From Pseudokineococcus lusitanus (lineage in GTDB: Bacteria > Actinomycetota > Actinomycetes > Actinomycetales > Quadrisphaeraceae), in NCBI RefSeq assembly GCF_003751265.1, contig NZ_RJKN01000001.1:186001-250000 (forward strand): a stretch of 64,000 nucleotides of DNA, given 5' to 3'. This document shows, piece after piece, positions 41,604 through 53,416 of the stretch (positions are counted from its first letter, which is position 1; each line of letters starts with the position of its first letter). The notes beneath the pieces are model-generated. The model was not told where the DNA came from, made no database searches, and saw only the letters and a program-made list of their open reading frames with translations. Position numbers and translations under genes: made by a program.

Positions 41604-42209
41604 GTGGGCGAGGTGTCCTTCCTGAGACCAGAGCGACGGCGCTCCCGCACCGAGGCGGCGTCGGCCGACGTCCTCGGCGACCTGCTGCGCCGCGTGGCCC
41701 GCGGCGACGAGCAGGCCTTCGAGAGCCTCTACGACGCCGTCGTCGGGCCTGTCTACGGCGTGGTGCTGAGGGTCCTGCGTGACCCGGCCCAGTCCGAGGA
41801 GGTCGTGCAGGAGGTCCTCGTCGAGGTCTGGCGGCAGGCCCCCCGGTACGACCCGTCGCGCGGCACCGCCCGCGGCTGGGTCCTCACCGTGGCGCACCGC
41901 CGGGCGGTCGACCGTGTGCGGTCGGCCCAGGCGAGCACCGACCGCGAGGACAAGGTGGCCTCGCGGGACACCGCGCGCCCCTTCGACGTCGTCTCCGAGG
42001 AGGTCGAGCACCGGCTGGAGACCGAGCAGGTCCGCCGGGCCCTCGACGTCCTCACCGACCTCCAGCGCGAGTCCGTCGAGCTCGCCTACTTCGGCGGGTA
42101 CACCCACCGCCAGGTCTCCGACATCCTCGGCGTCCCCCTGGGCACCGTGAAGACACGACTTCGTGACGGGCTGATCCGCCTGCGCGACGAGATGGGAGTG
42201 GTGGCGTGA
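41604..42209 (+). CDS. sigK: ECF sigma factor SigK
   Basis: A 201-residue group IV sigma factor. Sigma region 2 is DEQAFESLYDAVVGPVYGVV with SEEVVQEVLVEVWRQAPRYD. Region 4 is QRESVELAYFGGYTHRQVSD, followed by ILGVPLGTVKTRLRDGLIRLRD. The short linker and the neighbour RskA make SigK the best name. GTG 41604 lies before VGEVSFLRPERR. The stop overlaps the anti-sigma gene. It directs transcription of a small regulon upon release from RskA. Confidence 0.88.
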   Translation: MGEVSFLRPERRRSRTEAASADVLGDLLRRVARGDEQAFESLYDAVVGPVYGVVLRVLRDPAQSEEVVQEVLVEVWRQAPRYDPSRGTARGWVLTVAHRRAVDRVRSAQASTDREDKVASRDTARPFDVVSEEVEHRLETEQVRRALDVLTDLQRESVELAYFGGYTHRQVSDILGVPLGTVKTRLRDGLIRLRDEMGVVA

Positions 42210-42910
42210 TGACCGTGCTGCCGCCGCAGAGCCCCTGGCGCACCGGGGACGACGCACGTGACCTGCTGGGGGCCTACGCCCTCGACGCCGTCGACGACGT
42301 GGAGCGCGCCCGCGTGGAGCGCCTGCTCCGCGAGGACGCCGACGCGGCCGCCGAGGCCGCCTCCTTCCGCGAGACGGCGTCCCGCCTCGCGGTCGCCGTG
42401 GCCGCGACACCGCCGCCGGCGCTGCGGGCCCGCGTCCTCGCCGAGGTGGCCCGCACCCGGCAGGAGGCGCCGAGCGCCGTCCGTCCCGCCGACCGCCGCC
42501 GGGCCGGCGCCCGCTCGGTCCGCCTCCTCGCCGCCGCGTGCGGCGTCCTGCTCGTCGGCTGCCTTGGCCTCGGGGCCGCCCTCGTCGGCCAGGACGACCC
42601 CGCGCCGGCGCTCGTCGCGACGGGCGAGCTGGCCGGCGGCACCGCGGCGGTGCTGCAGGTGGACGACCGCTACGTCGTCGTCGGCGAGGGCCTCGAGGAC
42701 CTGCCGGCCGACCGCGTGTACCAGCTGTGGGCGGTCTCCGGGCCCGACGCCGCCCCCGTACCCGCCGGCTTCCTCGCCCCCGCCGAGGGCGGCGGCCTGT
42801 CCGCCGACCTCGAGGACTGGCGCGCCGGCGACACCCTCGCCGTCACGGAGGAGCCCACCGGGGGCTCTCCCGCCCCCACCGGCGAGATCCTCACCACCGT
42901 CGCCACCTGA
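42206..42910 (+). CDS. rskA: Anti-sigma-K factor RskA
   Basis: A 234-residue membrane anti-sigma factor. The cytoplasmic anti-sigma domain has LLGAYALDAVDDVERARVER, but the zinc-binding His/Cys motif is absent, as in RskA. The membrane span is SVRLLAAACGVLLVGCLGLG (about residues 104-123), and the outer domain contains YQLWAVSGPDAAPVPAGFL typical of the RskA family. A GTG at 42206 overlaps the sigK stop; the ATG at 42209 is also possible. It holds SigK inactive until regulated proteolysis. Confidence 0.88.
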   Translation: MMTVLPPQSPWRTGDDARDLLGAYALDAVDDVERARVERLLREDADAAAEAASFRETASRLAVAVAATPPPALRARVLAEVARTRQEAPSAVRPADRRRAGARSVRLLAAACGVLLVGCLGLGAALVGQDDPAPALVATGELAGGTAAVLQVDDRYVVVGEGLEDLPADRVYQLWAVSGPDAAPVPAGFLAPAEGGGLSADLEDWRAGDTLAVTEEPTGGSPAPTGEILTTVAT

Positions 42911-43020
42911 CCCCGCGGGCCCGCCGCCCGCCGCCCGTCCGCGTGACCCCCGTGACCCGCCGTGGTCACGGGGGTCTCGTGCGTCCGGCCCCGGGGGGTT
43001 GACGGCGACCCTGGTCCCCT

Positions 43021-43044
43021 GGTTCATTAGTCGAGTAATGAACC
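43021..43044. promoter_or_regulatory. GntR (YtrA-type) operator
   Basis: GGTTCATTA (43021-43029) and TAATGAACC (43036-43044) are perfect 9-bp arms around GTCGAG. The dyad touches the ribosome-binding site AAGGAGG of the GntR gene that follows, so it is a strong autoregulatory operator. Confidence 0.75.
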
Positions 43045-43055
43045 AAGGAGGCATC

Positions 43056-43487
43056 GTGCTCGACGACGGCAGCCCGCTGTTCCAGCAGATCGCCCGCCAG
43101 GTGTCCGACGGCGTCCTCGTCGGCACCTTCCCCGAGGGCACGCAGGTGCCCTCGACCACCGAGCTCGCCGCCCTCCACCGCATCAACCCGGCGACCGTCG
43201 GCAAGGGGCTCGCGCTCCTCGTCGCCGAGGAGGTGCTCCACAAGCGCCGCGGCCTCGGCATGTTCGTCAGCGACGGCGCCCGGGAACGCCTCGTCGAGCG
43301 CCGGCGCGGGGAGCTGGCCACGACGTACGTGCGCCCGCTCGTCGCCGAGGCGCGGTCCCTGGGCCTCGCCGCCGACGACGTCCTCGCGCTCGTCGCGCAG
43401 CAGCTCCGCGACGACGGGCCCGCCCCGACCACCCGCCGCCCGCCCGTGCCGACGCCGGCACGGACCACCCCGGAAGGAGCCCGATGA
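43056..43487 (+). CDS. GntR-family regulator (YtrA subfamily)
   Basis: A 143-residue regulator. The winged helix-turn-helix is PLFQQIARQVSDGVLVGTF, VPSTTELAALHRINPATVGK and VLHKRRGLGMFV; there is only a short helical tail, which defines the YtrA subfamily. GTG 43056 is preferred to ATG 43038 because AAGGAGG lies in front of it and ATG 43038 lies within the operator. It is the first gene of an operon with an ABC exporter, the usual YtrA context. Such regulators respond to cell envelope stress or antibiotics. Confidence 0.9.
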   Translation: MLDDGSPLFQQIARQVSDGVLVGTFPEGTQVPSTTELAALHRINPATVGKGLALLVAEEVLHKRRGLGMFVSDGARERLVERRRGELATTYVRPLVAEARSLGLAADDVLALVAQQLRDDGPAPTTRRPPVPTPARTTPEGAR

Positions 43488-44410
43488 CCACCACCGCTCC
43501 CGCGGTCAGCGCCCGGGGCGTCGGCCGACGCCTCGGCAGCACGCAGGCCCTGCAGGACGTCTCGTTCGACCTCCCCACCGGCGCCGTGTGCGGCCTCCTC
43601 GGCCGCAACGGGGCCGGCAAGACCACGCTCATGGCGATGGTCGCCGGCCACGACCGCCCCGACGCCGGCGAGATCGCCGTGCACGGCGAGCGGCCCTTCG
43701 AGAACCCCGCGGCCGCAGGACTCGTGAGCATGGTGCGGGACAACCAGCGCTACCCCGACGACCTGCACCTCGCGCACCTGCTGCGGGTCGGCCCGCTGTT
43801 CCACGCGGGCTGGGACGCCGACCTCGCCGCCGAGGTCGTGGACGCCTTCCGGCTCCCGTCGAAGCCGCAGCTGCGCAAGCTGTCCCGCGGCCAGTCCTCG
43901 GCCGTGGCGATCCTCGTCGGACTTGCGTCCCGGGCGCCCGTCACCGTCCTCGACGAGCCGACGCTGGGCCTCGACGCGACGTCGCGGCAGGTCTTCGCCG
44001 ACCTCCTCGTGCGCGACCTCGCCGCCGCGCCCCGCACCGTCCTGCTGTCGACGCACCTCGTCGACGAGCTCGAGGGCCTCCTCGACCACGTCCTCGTCCT
44101 CGACGGCGGCCGGCTCGTCCGCGACGCCGCGCTCGAGGACCTGCACGGCAGCGCCTCCGTCGTGCTCGGCCCGGCCGACGCCGTCGAGCGCGCCACCGCG
44201 GACGTCGCCGTCCTCGCCTCGCGCCGGGTCGGCGGCTTCCTCGAGCGGGTCGTCGAGGAGCCGGGGGGCTCTGCCCGGGCCGCCGGGGACCCCGCTCTGC
44301 AGGTCCGTCCGGCGGGCCTGCAGGAGCTCGTCGCCGCCCTCGGCGCCGGCGACGACGGGGACCGCGCGACCGCCGCCCGTCCCGGCTCCCTCACGGAGGT
44401 CTCCCGATGA
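43484..44410 (+). CDS. ABC exporter ATP-binding protein
   Basis: A 308-residue nucleotide-binding subunit. Walker A is LLGRNGAGKTTLMAM, the signature is KLSRGQSSAVAI, Walker B is VTVLDEPTLGLDA and the switch is LLSTHLVDE. It works with the downstream permease and is controlled by the GntR protein. Starts overlap its neighbours by 4 bases. The C-terminal 90 residues are a family-typical extension. Substrate is unknown; lipids or antimicrobial peptides are typical for this subclass. Confidence 0.92.
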   Translation: MTTTAPAVSARGVGRRLGSTQALQDVSFDLPTGAVCGLLGRNGAGKTTLMAMVAGHDRPDAGEIAVHGERPFENPAAAGLVSMVRDNQRYPDDLHLAHLLRVGPLFHAGWDADLAAEVVDAFRLPSKPQLRKLSRGQSSAVAILVGLASRAPVTVLDEPTLGLDATSRQVFADLLVRDLAAAPRTVLLSTHLVDELEGLLDHVLVLDGGRLVRDAALEDLHGSASVVLGPADAVERATADVAVLASRRVGGFLERVVEEPGGSARAAGDPALQVRPAGLQELVAALGAGDDGDRATAARPGSLTEVSR

Positions 44411-45186
44411 GCACCGTCCTGCCCTCCTCGACGCCGCGGACCTCAGGGACGTCGCCGGCCCCCGGCGCCCGCCCGTCCCCCGTCCTGGCTGTCCTGCGGC
44501 TGCAGTCCGTCAAGCGCTTCGAGACCTGGGCCACGCCCCTCGTCGTGCTGCTGCTCGGGCTCGTCTTCACCGTCCTGCTCGTCCTCGTCGTCTGGCGCGC
44601 CACGGGCGAGGGCCCGGGCAGCACCACGCTGGCCGACGTGAGCCGCGGGACCCAGGTGGCGCTGCCGTGGCTGGCCGGCTACCTCGTCTACAACGGCGTC
44701 CAGTCCGTCGGCACGACCTTCCCCCTCGCCCTGTCGCTCGGGACGACGCGGCGGGCCTTCGCGCTCGGGACCCTCGTGCACCACGGGCGGGTGGCGGCGT
44801 GGGTGGCGGTCGCCGTCCTCGCGCTGCGGGGGCTCGAGGTCCTCACCGGCGGGTGGTTCGCCGGCCTGCCCCTCCTCGCGGGGACGGCGCTCGGCGGCGG
44901 CGACCCGGTCCGCCTCGTCGTCACGGTCCTGCTCGTCTCGCTCGTCGCGATGTCCGTCGGCGGCGCCTTCGCCGCGATCTGGCTACGGGGGGGCGCCCGC
45001 GCGGCGGGCGCCGCCGGCGTGGTGCTCGGCCTCCTCGTGGGCGCCGCGGCCCTGCTGCTCGTGCCCGCCCTCGCCGACCTCGCCGGCGCCTTCCGGGTCT
45101 GGTGGCTCGCGGTCGCCGCCCTCGTCGTCGTCGCGGTCGGCGCGGCCGTCCAGGTCGTCGCCCTCCGCGGGGCGTCCGTCCGCTGA
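44407..45186 (+). CDS. ABC exporter permease
   Basis: A 259-residue membrane protein with about six helices (TPLVVLLLGLVFTVLLVLVV, VALPWLAGYLVYNGVQSVG, VAAWVAVAVLALRGLEVL, LVVTVLLVSLVAMSVGGAF, GAAGVVLGLLVGAAALLLV and VWWLAVAALVVVAVGAAVQV). A Pro/Ser-rich N-terminus precedes the first one. It overlaps the ATP-binding gene by 4 bases. Together they make a small drug- or peptide-type exporter under GntR control. Confidence 0.85.
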   Translation: MSTVLPSSTPRTSGTSPAPGARPSPVLAVLRLQSVKRFETWATPLVVLLLGLVFTVLLVLVVWRATGEGPGSTTLADVSRGTQVALPWLAGYLVYNGVQSVGTTFPLALSLGTTRRAFALGTLVHHGRVAAWVAVAVLALRGLEVLTGGWFAGLPLLAGTALGGGDPVRLVVTVLLVSLVAMSVGGAFAAIWLRGGARAAGAAGVVLGLLVGAAALLLVPALADLAGAFRVWWLAVAALVVVAVGAAVQVVALRGASVR

Positions 45187-45206
45187 CCCCGCTGACGCCA
45201 CGGGCG

Positions 45207-45246
45207 CGACGCGGCCCCCGTCCCGGGAGGGACGGGGGCCGCGTCG
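45207..45246. terminator. Strong bidirectional hairpin terminator
   Basis: At least 18 perfectly paired bases (45207-45224 against 45229-45246) close a 4-base loop between the converging exporter and gcvP genes. Pairing continues a few bases further with one wobble. Confidence 0.8.
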
Positions 45247-45281
45247 TGCGGAGGCCGGAGGCCCGAGGGGCCCGGCCGGGC

Positions 45282-48218
<2,937 letters not shown>

Positions 48219-48284
48219 CGACGGCTCCGGGGTGGCGGGCGGCGCCCGGTGGGCGCCACGACGGCGTGACCCCGCGGCCGCGGG

Positions 48285-48421
48285 GCTCCCCCTCTGTCGC
48301 CCTCGGCTCCAGAGATGCCTCACCCGCGCGGTCCTGGCGCCTGAGAGGTTCCGGGGAGGTTGCCCCTTCGGCGCCCCACCTCCGCCGGCGGGCCGGCGGT
48401 GCGGGGGCTCTCCCGCGCGGG
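48285..48421 (-). promoter_or_regulatory. Glycine riboswitch of gcvP
   Basis: On the minus strand the leader contains GCGGGAGAGCC, the conserved CGCCGAAGGGGCAA (48360-48373), CCTCTCAGGCGCC (48336-48348) and GACAGAGGGGGAG near its 3' end, in the order of the glycine (gcvT) riboswitch. It lies about 65 bases before gcvP. Glycine binding normally turns on expression. I see one clear aptamer; a second full aptamer is not evident. Confidence 0.85.
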
Positions 48422-48475
48422 GTCGATCAGCGGCCCCAGGGTAACCCCGGCGGGGGCGCCGTCCGTGGCGCCGTC

Positions 48476-50599
48476 TCAGGGCGCGGCCACGGCGCGCCGC
48501 TCCCCCGCCGCCCCGTCGGCCCTCTCCCCGCCCGCGTCCCCCCGGTCCGGGCCGGGGTCGACCCGGGCCGGCCACCAGAAGCGGCGCCCGAGGAGGAAGG
48601 CCGCCGCGGGCACGAGCAGCGTGCGCACGACGAGGGTGTCGAGGAGCACGCCGATCCCGACGAGGACGCCGATCTGCGTCAGCGTGACGACGGGCAGCAC
48701 GCCGAGGACGGCGAAGACGGCCGCGAGGAGCACGCCCGCGCTCGTGATGACCCCGCCCGTCGCCCGCAGCGCGGCGAGCATGCCGGGGCCGGTGCCCCGG
48801 ACCACGGCCTCCTCCCGCGCCCGGGTCGTGAGGAAGATGCTGTAGTCGACGCCCAGCGCGACGAGGAAGACGAAGCCGAGCAGCAGCACCGTGCCGTCGA
48901 GGGCGGGCTGGCCCAGCGGCCCGGTGAGGACGAGCCAGCCGGCGCCGACGGCCGCGCCGTAGGTGGCCACGACGGCGAGCAGCAGCAGCAGGGGCGCCAC
49001 GAGCGCGCGCAGGAGCAGCACGAGGACGAGCAGCACCGCGCCGAGGATGACGGGGACGACGACGGCACGGTCGTGCGCCTGCGCGTCCGCCACGTCCGCC
49101 GCGCTCGCGACGGTGCCGCCGAGCACCGTCGTCGGGCCGCCGGCGTCCGGCGCCCGCACCGCCGCGCGGACGTCCTCGAGCAGGTCGAGGGAGCGCTGCG
49201 AGGTCGGCACGGCGTCGAGGACGACGTCCACCTCCGCGGTGGTGGCACCGGTGCGGACGACGTCGGCGCCCAGCACGCCGTCGACCGCCCGCGCCGCGGC
49301 CGCGACGTCGTCGGCCGCCGCCGCGGGGGCGAGGACCTCGACCGGCTCGCGGGCGCCGGCGGGGAAGCCCCGCGCCAGCGTCTCGGCGCCGAGGACCGCC
49401 TCGGGCGTCTCCCGGAACTGCTCGGGCTGCGACAGGCCGGTGCGCAGGCCGAGCGCCGGCGCCGCCAGCAGCGCGAGGACGGCGACGCCGGCACCGGCGA
49501 CGAGCCACGGCCGTCGGGCGGCCCCGGACCCGAGGCGGTGCCACACCCGGCCCTCGCGCCCCACGCTGCCGAGGCGCGGCACGAACGGCCAGAAGGCGGC
49601 CCGTCCGAGGAGGACGAGGGCGCACGGCAGGACGACGAGGCCCGCGAGCATCGCGACGACGACGCCGACGGCCGCGGAGACGCCGAGGGACTGCGTGCCC
49701 TCGACGTCCGAGAGCGTGAGCGCCAGCACGGCGAGGACGACGGTGCTCCCGCTCGCGAGCACGGCGGAGCCGGCCCGGCGCACCGCCGTGCGCATGGCGT
49801 CCGCCGGCCGGGCCTCGACGCGGAGCTGCTCGCGGTAGCGCGCGACGAGCAGCAGCGCGTAGTTCGTGGCCGCGCCGAAGACGAGGACGCTCGTGATGCC
49901 GGCGCCGCTCGGGTCGAGCGCGAGCCCGACGCGGGGGACGACCTGCTCGACGAGCGCGAGCACCGTCTGCTCGGCGGCCCCGACGACGAGGAGCGGCACG
50001 ACGACGAGGAGCGGGCTGCGGTAGGTGACCAGCAGGAGCACCGCGACGACCGACGCCGTGAAGGCCAGGATCGTCACGTCGAGGCCGGCGAAGACCGCGG
50101 CGAGGTCGGCGGTGAAGGCCAGCCCGCCGGTCACCTCGACGACGAGCCCGTCCGCGGTGCCCGCCAGCGCGTCGCGCAGCTGCTGCACGAGGTCGCCCTC
50201 GTCGGCGGCGTCCGGCCCGGTCGGCAGGGGGACCGGCAGGAGCGCGACGGTGCCGTCCTCGGACGGCTGGGCGGGCGGCGTCGGCCCGGCGGCGACGCCG
50301 GCCGCGGCGACCCGCTCCCCCACGGCGGCGAGCTCCTCCGCGCCGAGCGCCCCGCCGTCGGCGCGGCTGACGACGACGAGGGCCACCGGCGCGTCCTCCG
50401 TCCCCAGCTCCGCGTCCAGCGCGGCCGCCGCCCGCTCGGCGGCGACCGAGCCGTAGGCGGCCCCGAGGCCCGTCGACGAGCGCGCCTCGAGGGGGGCGGG
50501 CGCGGGCGCGAGGGCGGCCGCGGCGACGCCGAGCGCGGCGAGGACGAGGACGAGCGCGGCGGTCCACGCGCGGGCGGGCAGGGCGGCGACGACGCGCAC
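48476..50599 (-). CDS. MMPL-family RND transporter
   Basis: A 707-residue transporter with two sets of six helices and two large outer loops. Landmarks are [40 protein letters not shown] (with YREQ after it), and in the second half [20 protein letters not shown], the MMPL GxxxDY motif. Family members export lipids or drugs. The GTG start at 50599 follows GAGGAG. It is divergent from a MarR gene across an inverted repeat, which suggests ligand-responsive efflux. Confidence 0.9.
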   Translation of the reverse strand: MRVVAALPARAWTAALVLVLAALGVAAAALAPAPAPLEARSSTGLGAAYGSVAAERAAAALDAELGTEDAPVALVVVSRADGGALGAEELAAVGERVAAAGVAAGPTPPAQPSEDGTVALLPVPLPTGPDAADEGDLVQQLRDALAGTADGLVVEVTGGLAFTADLAAVFAGLDVTILAFTASVVAVLLLVTYRSPLLVVVPLLVVGAAEQTVLALVEQVVPRVGLALDPSGAGITSVLVFGAATNYALLLVARYREQLRVEARPADAMRTAVRRAGSAVLASGSTVVLAVLALTLSDVEGTQSLGVSAAVGVVVAMLAGLVVLPCALVLLGRAAFWPFVPRLGSVGREGRVWHRLGSGAARRPWLVAGAGVAVLALLAAPALGLRTGLSQPEQFRETPEAVLGAETLARGFPAGAREPVEVLAPAAAADDVAAAARAVDGVLGADVVRTGATTAEVDVVLDAVPTSQRSLDLLEDVRAAVRAPDAGGPTTVLGGTVASAADVADAQAHDRAVVVPVILGAVLLVLVLLLRALVAPLLLLLAVVATYGAAVGAGWLVLTGPLGQPALDGTVLLLGFVFLVALGVDYSIFLTTRAREEAVVRGTGPGMLAALRATGGVITSAGVLLAAVFAVLGVLPVVTLTQIGVLVGIGVLLDTLVVRTLLVPAAAFLLGRRFWWPARVDPGPDRGDAGGERADGAAGERRAVAAP

Positions 50600-50602
50600 G
50601 AG

Positions 50603-50634
50603 GTCTCCTCAGATCGCTAAGCAGGTGAGGAGAC
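50603..50634. promoter_or_regulatory. MarR operator candidate
   Basis: GTCTCCTCA (50603-50611) and TGAGGAGAC (50626-50634) form a perfect 9-bp dyad with a 14-base spacer in the MMPL leader. One arm contains the ribosome-binding site of the MMPL gene, so the dyad could act at RNA level as well. Confidence 0.5.
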
Positions 50635-50706
50635 TAGGGCGACGGGCGGCGCGGCGCCACCGGGCCGCGAGGGCGGTGCCGGCGGGGTCGGTGGGATGCT
50701 CCCGCC

Positions 50707-51204
50707 ATGAGCGAGCCGCCCCCGGAGCCTCCGGCCACCGGTGCGGGCGGGACGCCGGACCCGCTCGCGGTGGCGATGCGCGAGCTCCTCACCCTCACCG
50801 CCCTCGCCCGGACGGTGATGGCCCGGCGGCTCGGGATGTCCGTCCACGACCTCGAGGCGGTGGAGCACGTGATGCTCTCGCCGGAGCCGGTGGGGCCCGC
50901 CGACCTGTCCCGCCTGCTGGGGGTCAGCACGGCGGCGGCGACGCAGTCCGTGCACCGCCTGCAGGCCGCCGGCCACATGGAGCGCGAGCCCCACCCCGTG
51001 GACGGGCGCCGCAAGGTGCTGCGGGTCACGAGCAGCGGCGCGGACCACGTGGTCGCCGAGCTCCGCCCGCTCCTGCGCCTCACGGCCGCCGCGGCCGACG
51101 GCCTCGACGAGCGCGACCGCCGGGCCGTCGCCCGGTACCTCGGCGGCATCAACGACGCCTACCGCACCTTCCTCGGGGACGGGCCCGCCGAGCCGCCCAC
51201 CTGA
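50707..51204 (+). CDS. MarR-family regulator
   Basis: A 165-residue winged-helix regulator. The core is HDLEAVEHVMLSPEPVGPAD, LSRLLGVSTAAATQSVHRLQ and the wing HPVDGRRKVLRVTSSG. ATG 50707 begins a Pro-rich tail of about 20 residues. It is divergent from the MMPL gene and probably represses it. The DHA2 exporter lies 125 bases downstream on the same strand and could be a second target. Confidence 0.88.
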   Translation: MSEPPPEPPATGAGGTPDPLAVAMRELLTLTALARTVMARRLGMSVHDLEAVEHVMLSPEPVGPADLSRLLGVSTAAATQSVHRLQAAGHMEREPHPVDGRRKVLRVTSSGADHVVAELRPLLRLTAAAADGLDERDRRAVARYLGGINDAYRTFLGDGPAEPPT

Positions 51205-51328
51205 CCTCCCCGGGCTCTCGGGGCAGCCCGGCGGGCACCGGCATGGTCGGCGCCGCCACGGCGTTGTGACCGCGCCCGTCCCGTCCGCCCGGACGGCGGG
51301 CCGGCACGCGCGACGCGAGGAGGGCCCC

Positions 51329-52789
51329 GTGGCCCAGCACGGACCACCCGCCGGACCGGTCGGCGACCCGCCCGCGGCGCCGGTGGTCGCCCCGCTGGCC
51401 CTCGGCACGCCGCGGGCCCGGTGGGTCCTCCTGGCCACGGTCCTCGCCTCCGCCATGGCCTTCCTCGACGCGTCCGCCGTCAACGTGGCCCTCCCGACGC
51501 TCGGGACGGACCTCGGTGCCTCCCTGCAGGGGCTGCAGTGGGTGGTCACCGGCTACACGCTCGCGCTGGCCGCGCTCGTGCTCCTCGGCGGGTCGCTGGG
51601 CGACCGGTACGGGCGCCGACGCGTGTTCCTCGTCGGCGTCGTCTGGTTCGCCGCGGCGTCGCTGCTGTGCGGGCTGGCGCCGTCGACGGGGCTGCTCGTC
51701 GCCGCCCGGGTCCTCCAGGGCGTGGGGGGCGCGCTCCTCACCCCCGGCTCCCTGGCGATCCTCCAGTCCTCCTTCCGCCCCGGCGACCGCGCCCGCGCCA
51801 TCGGGCTCTGGTCGGGGCTCGGCGGCGTCGCCGGGCTCGGCGGGCCCTTCCTCGGCGGGTTCCTCGTCGACGCCGCGAGCTGGCGCTGGGTCTTCCTCGT
51901 CAACGTCCCGGTCGCGGCGGCGGTCGTCGCCGTCACGCTCCGGCACGTCCCCGAGAGCCGCGACCCCGCCGCGCACGGCCGCTTCGACGTCGCCGGGGCC
52001 GTTCTCGCGGCCGTGGCGCTCGGCGCGACGACGTACGCCCTCGTCGACGCGGGCGGGGCGGGCACCTGGCCCGCCGCGGCCGTGGGGCTCGCGGCCGGCG
52101 TCGGCTTCGTCCTGCGGGAGCGGCGGGCCCGCGACCCCCTCCTGCCGCTCGCCGTCTTCGCCGACCGCACCTTCAGCGGCGCCAACCTCACGACCCTCGC
52201 CGTCTACGGCGCGCTGGGCGGCTTCTCCTTCTTCCTCGTCCTGCAGCTGCAGACGGTCCTCGGGTACGGCGCGCTGCAGGCGGGCGCCGCGAGCGTGCCG
52301 CCGGTCCTCGTCATCTCGCTGCTGTCGGCGCGCGCCGGCGCGCTGGCCACCCGGGTCGGGCCTCGGGTGCCGATGACCGTCGGCCCCCTCGTCGCGGCGG
52401 CGGGGGTGCTGCACCTGTCGGCCGCCGACGCCGGCGACCGCTTCGTCACCGCCGTGCTCCCCGGCTCGCTCGTCTTCGGGCTGGGCATGGCCCTCACCGT
52501 CGCGCCGCTGACGGCCGCCGTGCTGGCGGCCGCCCCCGACCACCTCGCCGGCGTCGCGAGCGGCGTCAACAACGCCCTCGCGCGGGCGGGGCAGCTGCTC
52601 GCCGTCGCGGCCCTGCCCGTCGCCGTCGGCCTCTCCGGCGACGACTACGCGCGCCCCGACGCCCTCTCCGACGGCTTCGCCTCCGCGCTGCGGGTCTGCG
52701 CGGGCCTGCTCGCGGCCGGTGGGGTCGTCGCCTGGCTGACGGTGCGTGGCGACGTCGTCGCGTCGTCGACGTCGGAGCGTCCGGCCTGA
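51329..52789 (+). CDS. DHA2-type MFS drug exporter
   Basis: A 486-residue 14-helix exporter. Signature parts are AMAFLDASAVNVALPTLGTD (helix 1, motif D1), LGGSLGDRYGRRRVFLVGV (motif A), LLTPGSLAILQSSF and WSGLGGVAGLGGPFLGGFLV (motif C). GTG 51329 follows GAGGAGG. Members pump out antibiotics, dyes or metabolites with protons. It may be regulated by the upstream MarR protein. Confidence 0.92.
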   Translation: MAQHGPPAGPVGDPPAAPVVAPLALGTPRARWVLLATVLASAMAFLDASAVNVALPTLGTDLGASLQGLQWVVTGYTLALAALVLLGGSLGDRYGRRRVFLVGVVWFAAASLLCGLAPSTGLLVAARVLQGVGGALLTPGSLAILQSSFRPGDRARAIGLWSGLGGVAGLGGPFLGGFLVDAASWRWVFLVNVPVAAAVVAVTLRHVPESRDPAAHGRFDVAGAVLAAVALGATTYALVDAGGAGTWPAAAVGLAAGVGFVLRERRARDPLLPLAVFADRTFSGANLTTLAVYGALGGFSFFLVLQLQTVLGYGALQAGAASVPPVLVISLLSARAGALATRVGPRVPMTVGPLVAAAGVLHLSAADAGDRFVTAVLPGSLVFGLGMALTVAPLTAAVLAAAPDHLAGVASGVNNALARAGQLLAVAALPVAVGLSGDDYARPDALSDGFASALRVCAGLLAAGGVVAWLTVRGDVVASSTSERPA

Positions 52790-52846
52790 CGGCCTGACGG
52801 CTGACGGCCCACCGGGCGCGACGGCGGAAAGCCCTGGCCGGGGGAC

Positions 52847-53392
52847 GTGGCGGTGGTCCACCCTCCGCGGGTGCCCCCCGCCACCGCCCCGCGCGTCACC
52901 GTCGTCCACCTGCCCCCCGCCGCGCTCGACGCGCTGGCGGCCGGCGACCTCGCCGCGGCCTCGGCCGTCAGCCCGGTGCCGCTGCCCCCCGCCGTCGGCG
53001 CGCCCGACCTCCGGTGGCTGTGGCGCCTGCGCAGCGAGCAGGTCCGGGCCGACCCGGCCGCCGCGGCGTGGGTGACGGGGGTGCTGCGCGCCGGCGACCT
53101 CGGCCTGGTCGTGGGCCACGCCGGCTTCCACGGACCGCCGGACGAGCACGGCACGGTCGAGGTGGGTTACGCCGTCGCCCCCGAGCACCGACGTCGGGGG
53201 TACGCGCGGGCGGCGCTGGGCGCGCTGCTGCGGCGCGCGGCGGAGGAGCCGGACGTCCGGACGGTCCGCGCCACGGTCTCGCCGGACAACGTCGCCTCGC
53301 GGGCGCTCGTCGACAGCTGCGGCTTCGTGGCCGTGGGCGAGCAGTGGGACGAGGTGGACGGCCTCGAGGTGGTGCTGGAACGAGCCGTCTGA
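52847..53392 (+). CDS. GNAT family N-acetyltransferase
   Basis: A 181-residue acetyltransferase of the RimJ/RimL-like group. The core is DEHGTVEVGYAVAPEHRRRG (acetyl-CoA loop, with YARAALGALLRRA after it), and the C-terminal part is SPDNVASRALVDSCGFVAVG. Substrate is unknown. The start is a GTG at 52847; the first 15 residues are Pro/Ala-rich, so a later GTG or valine start is possible. It stands alone between MFS and MerR genes. Confidence 0.85.
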   Translation: MAVVHPPRVPPATAPRVTVVHLPPAALDALAAGDLAAASAVSPVPLPPAVGAPDLRWLWRLRSEQVRADPAAAAWVTGVLRAGDLGLVVGHAGFHGPPDEHGTVEVGYAVAPEHRRRGYARAALGALLRRAAEEPDVRTVRATVSPDNVASRALVDSCGFVAVGEQWDEVDGLEVVLERAV

Positions 53393-53416
53393 GGTCTGGC
53401 GGGGGACGGGCTGCGG

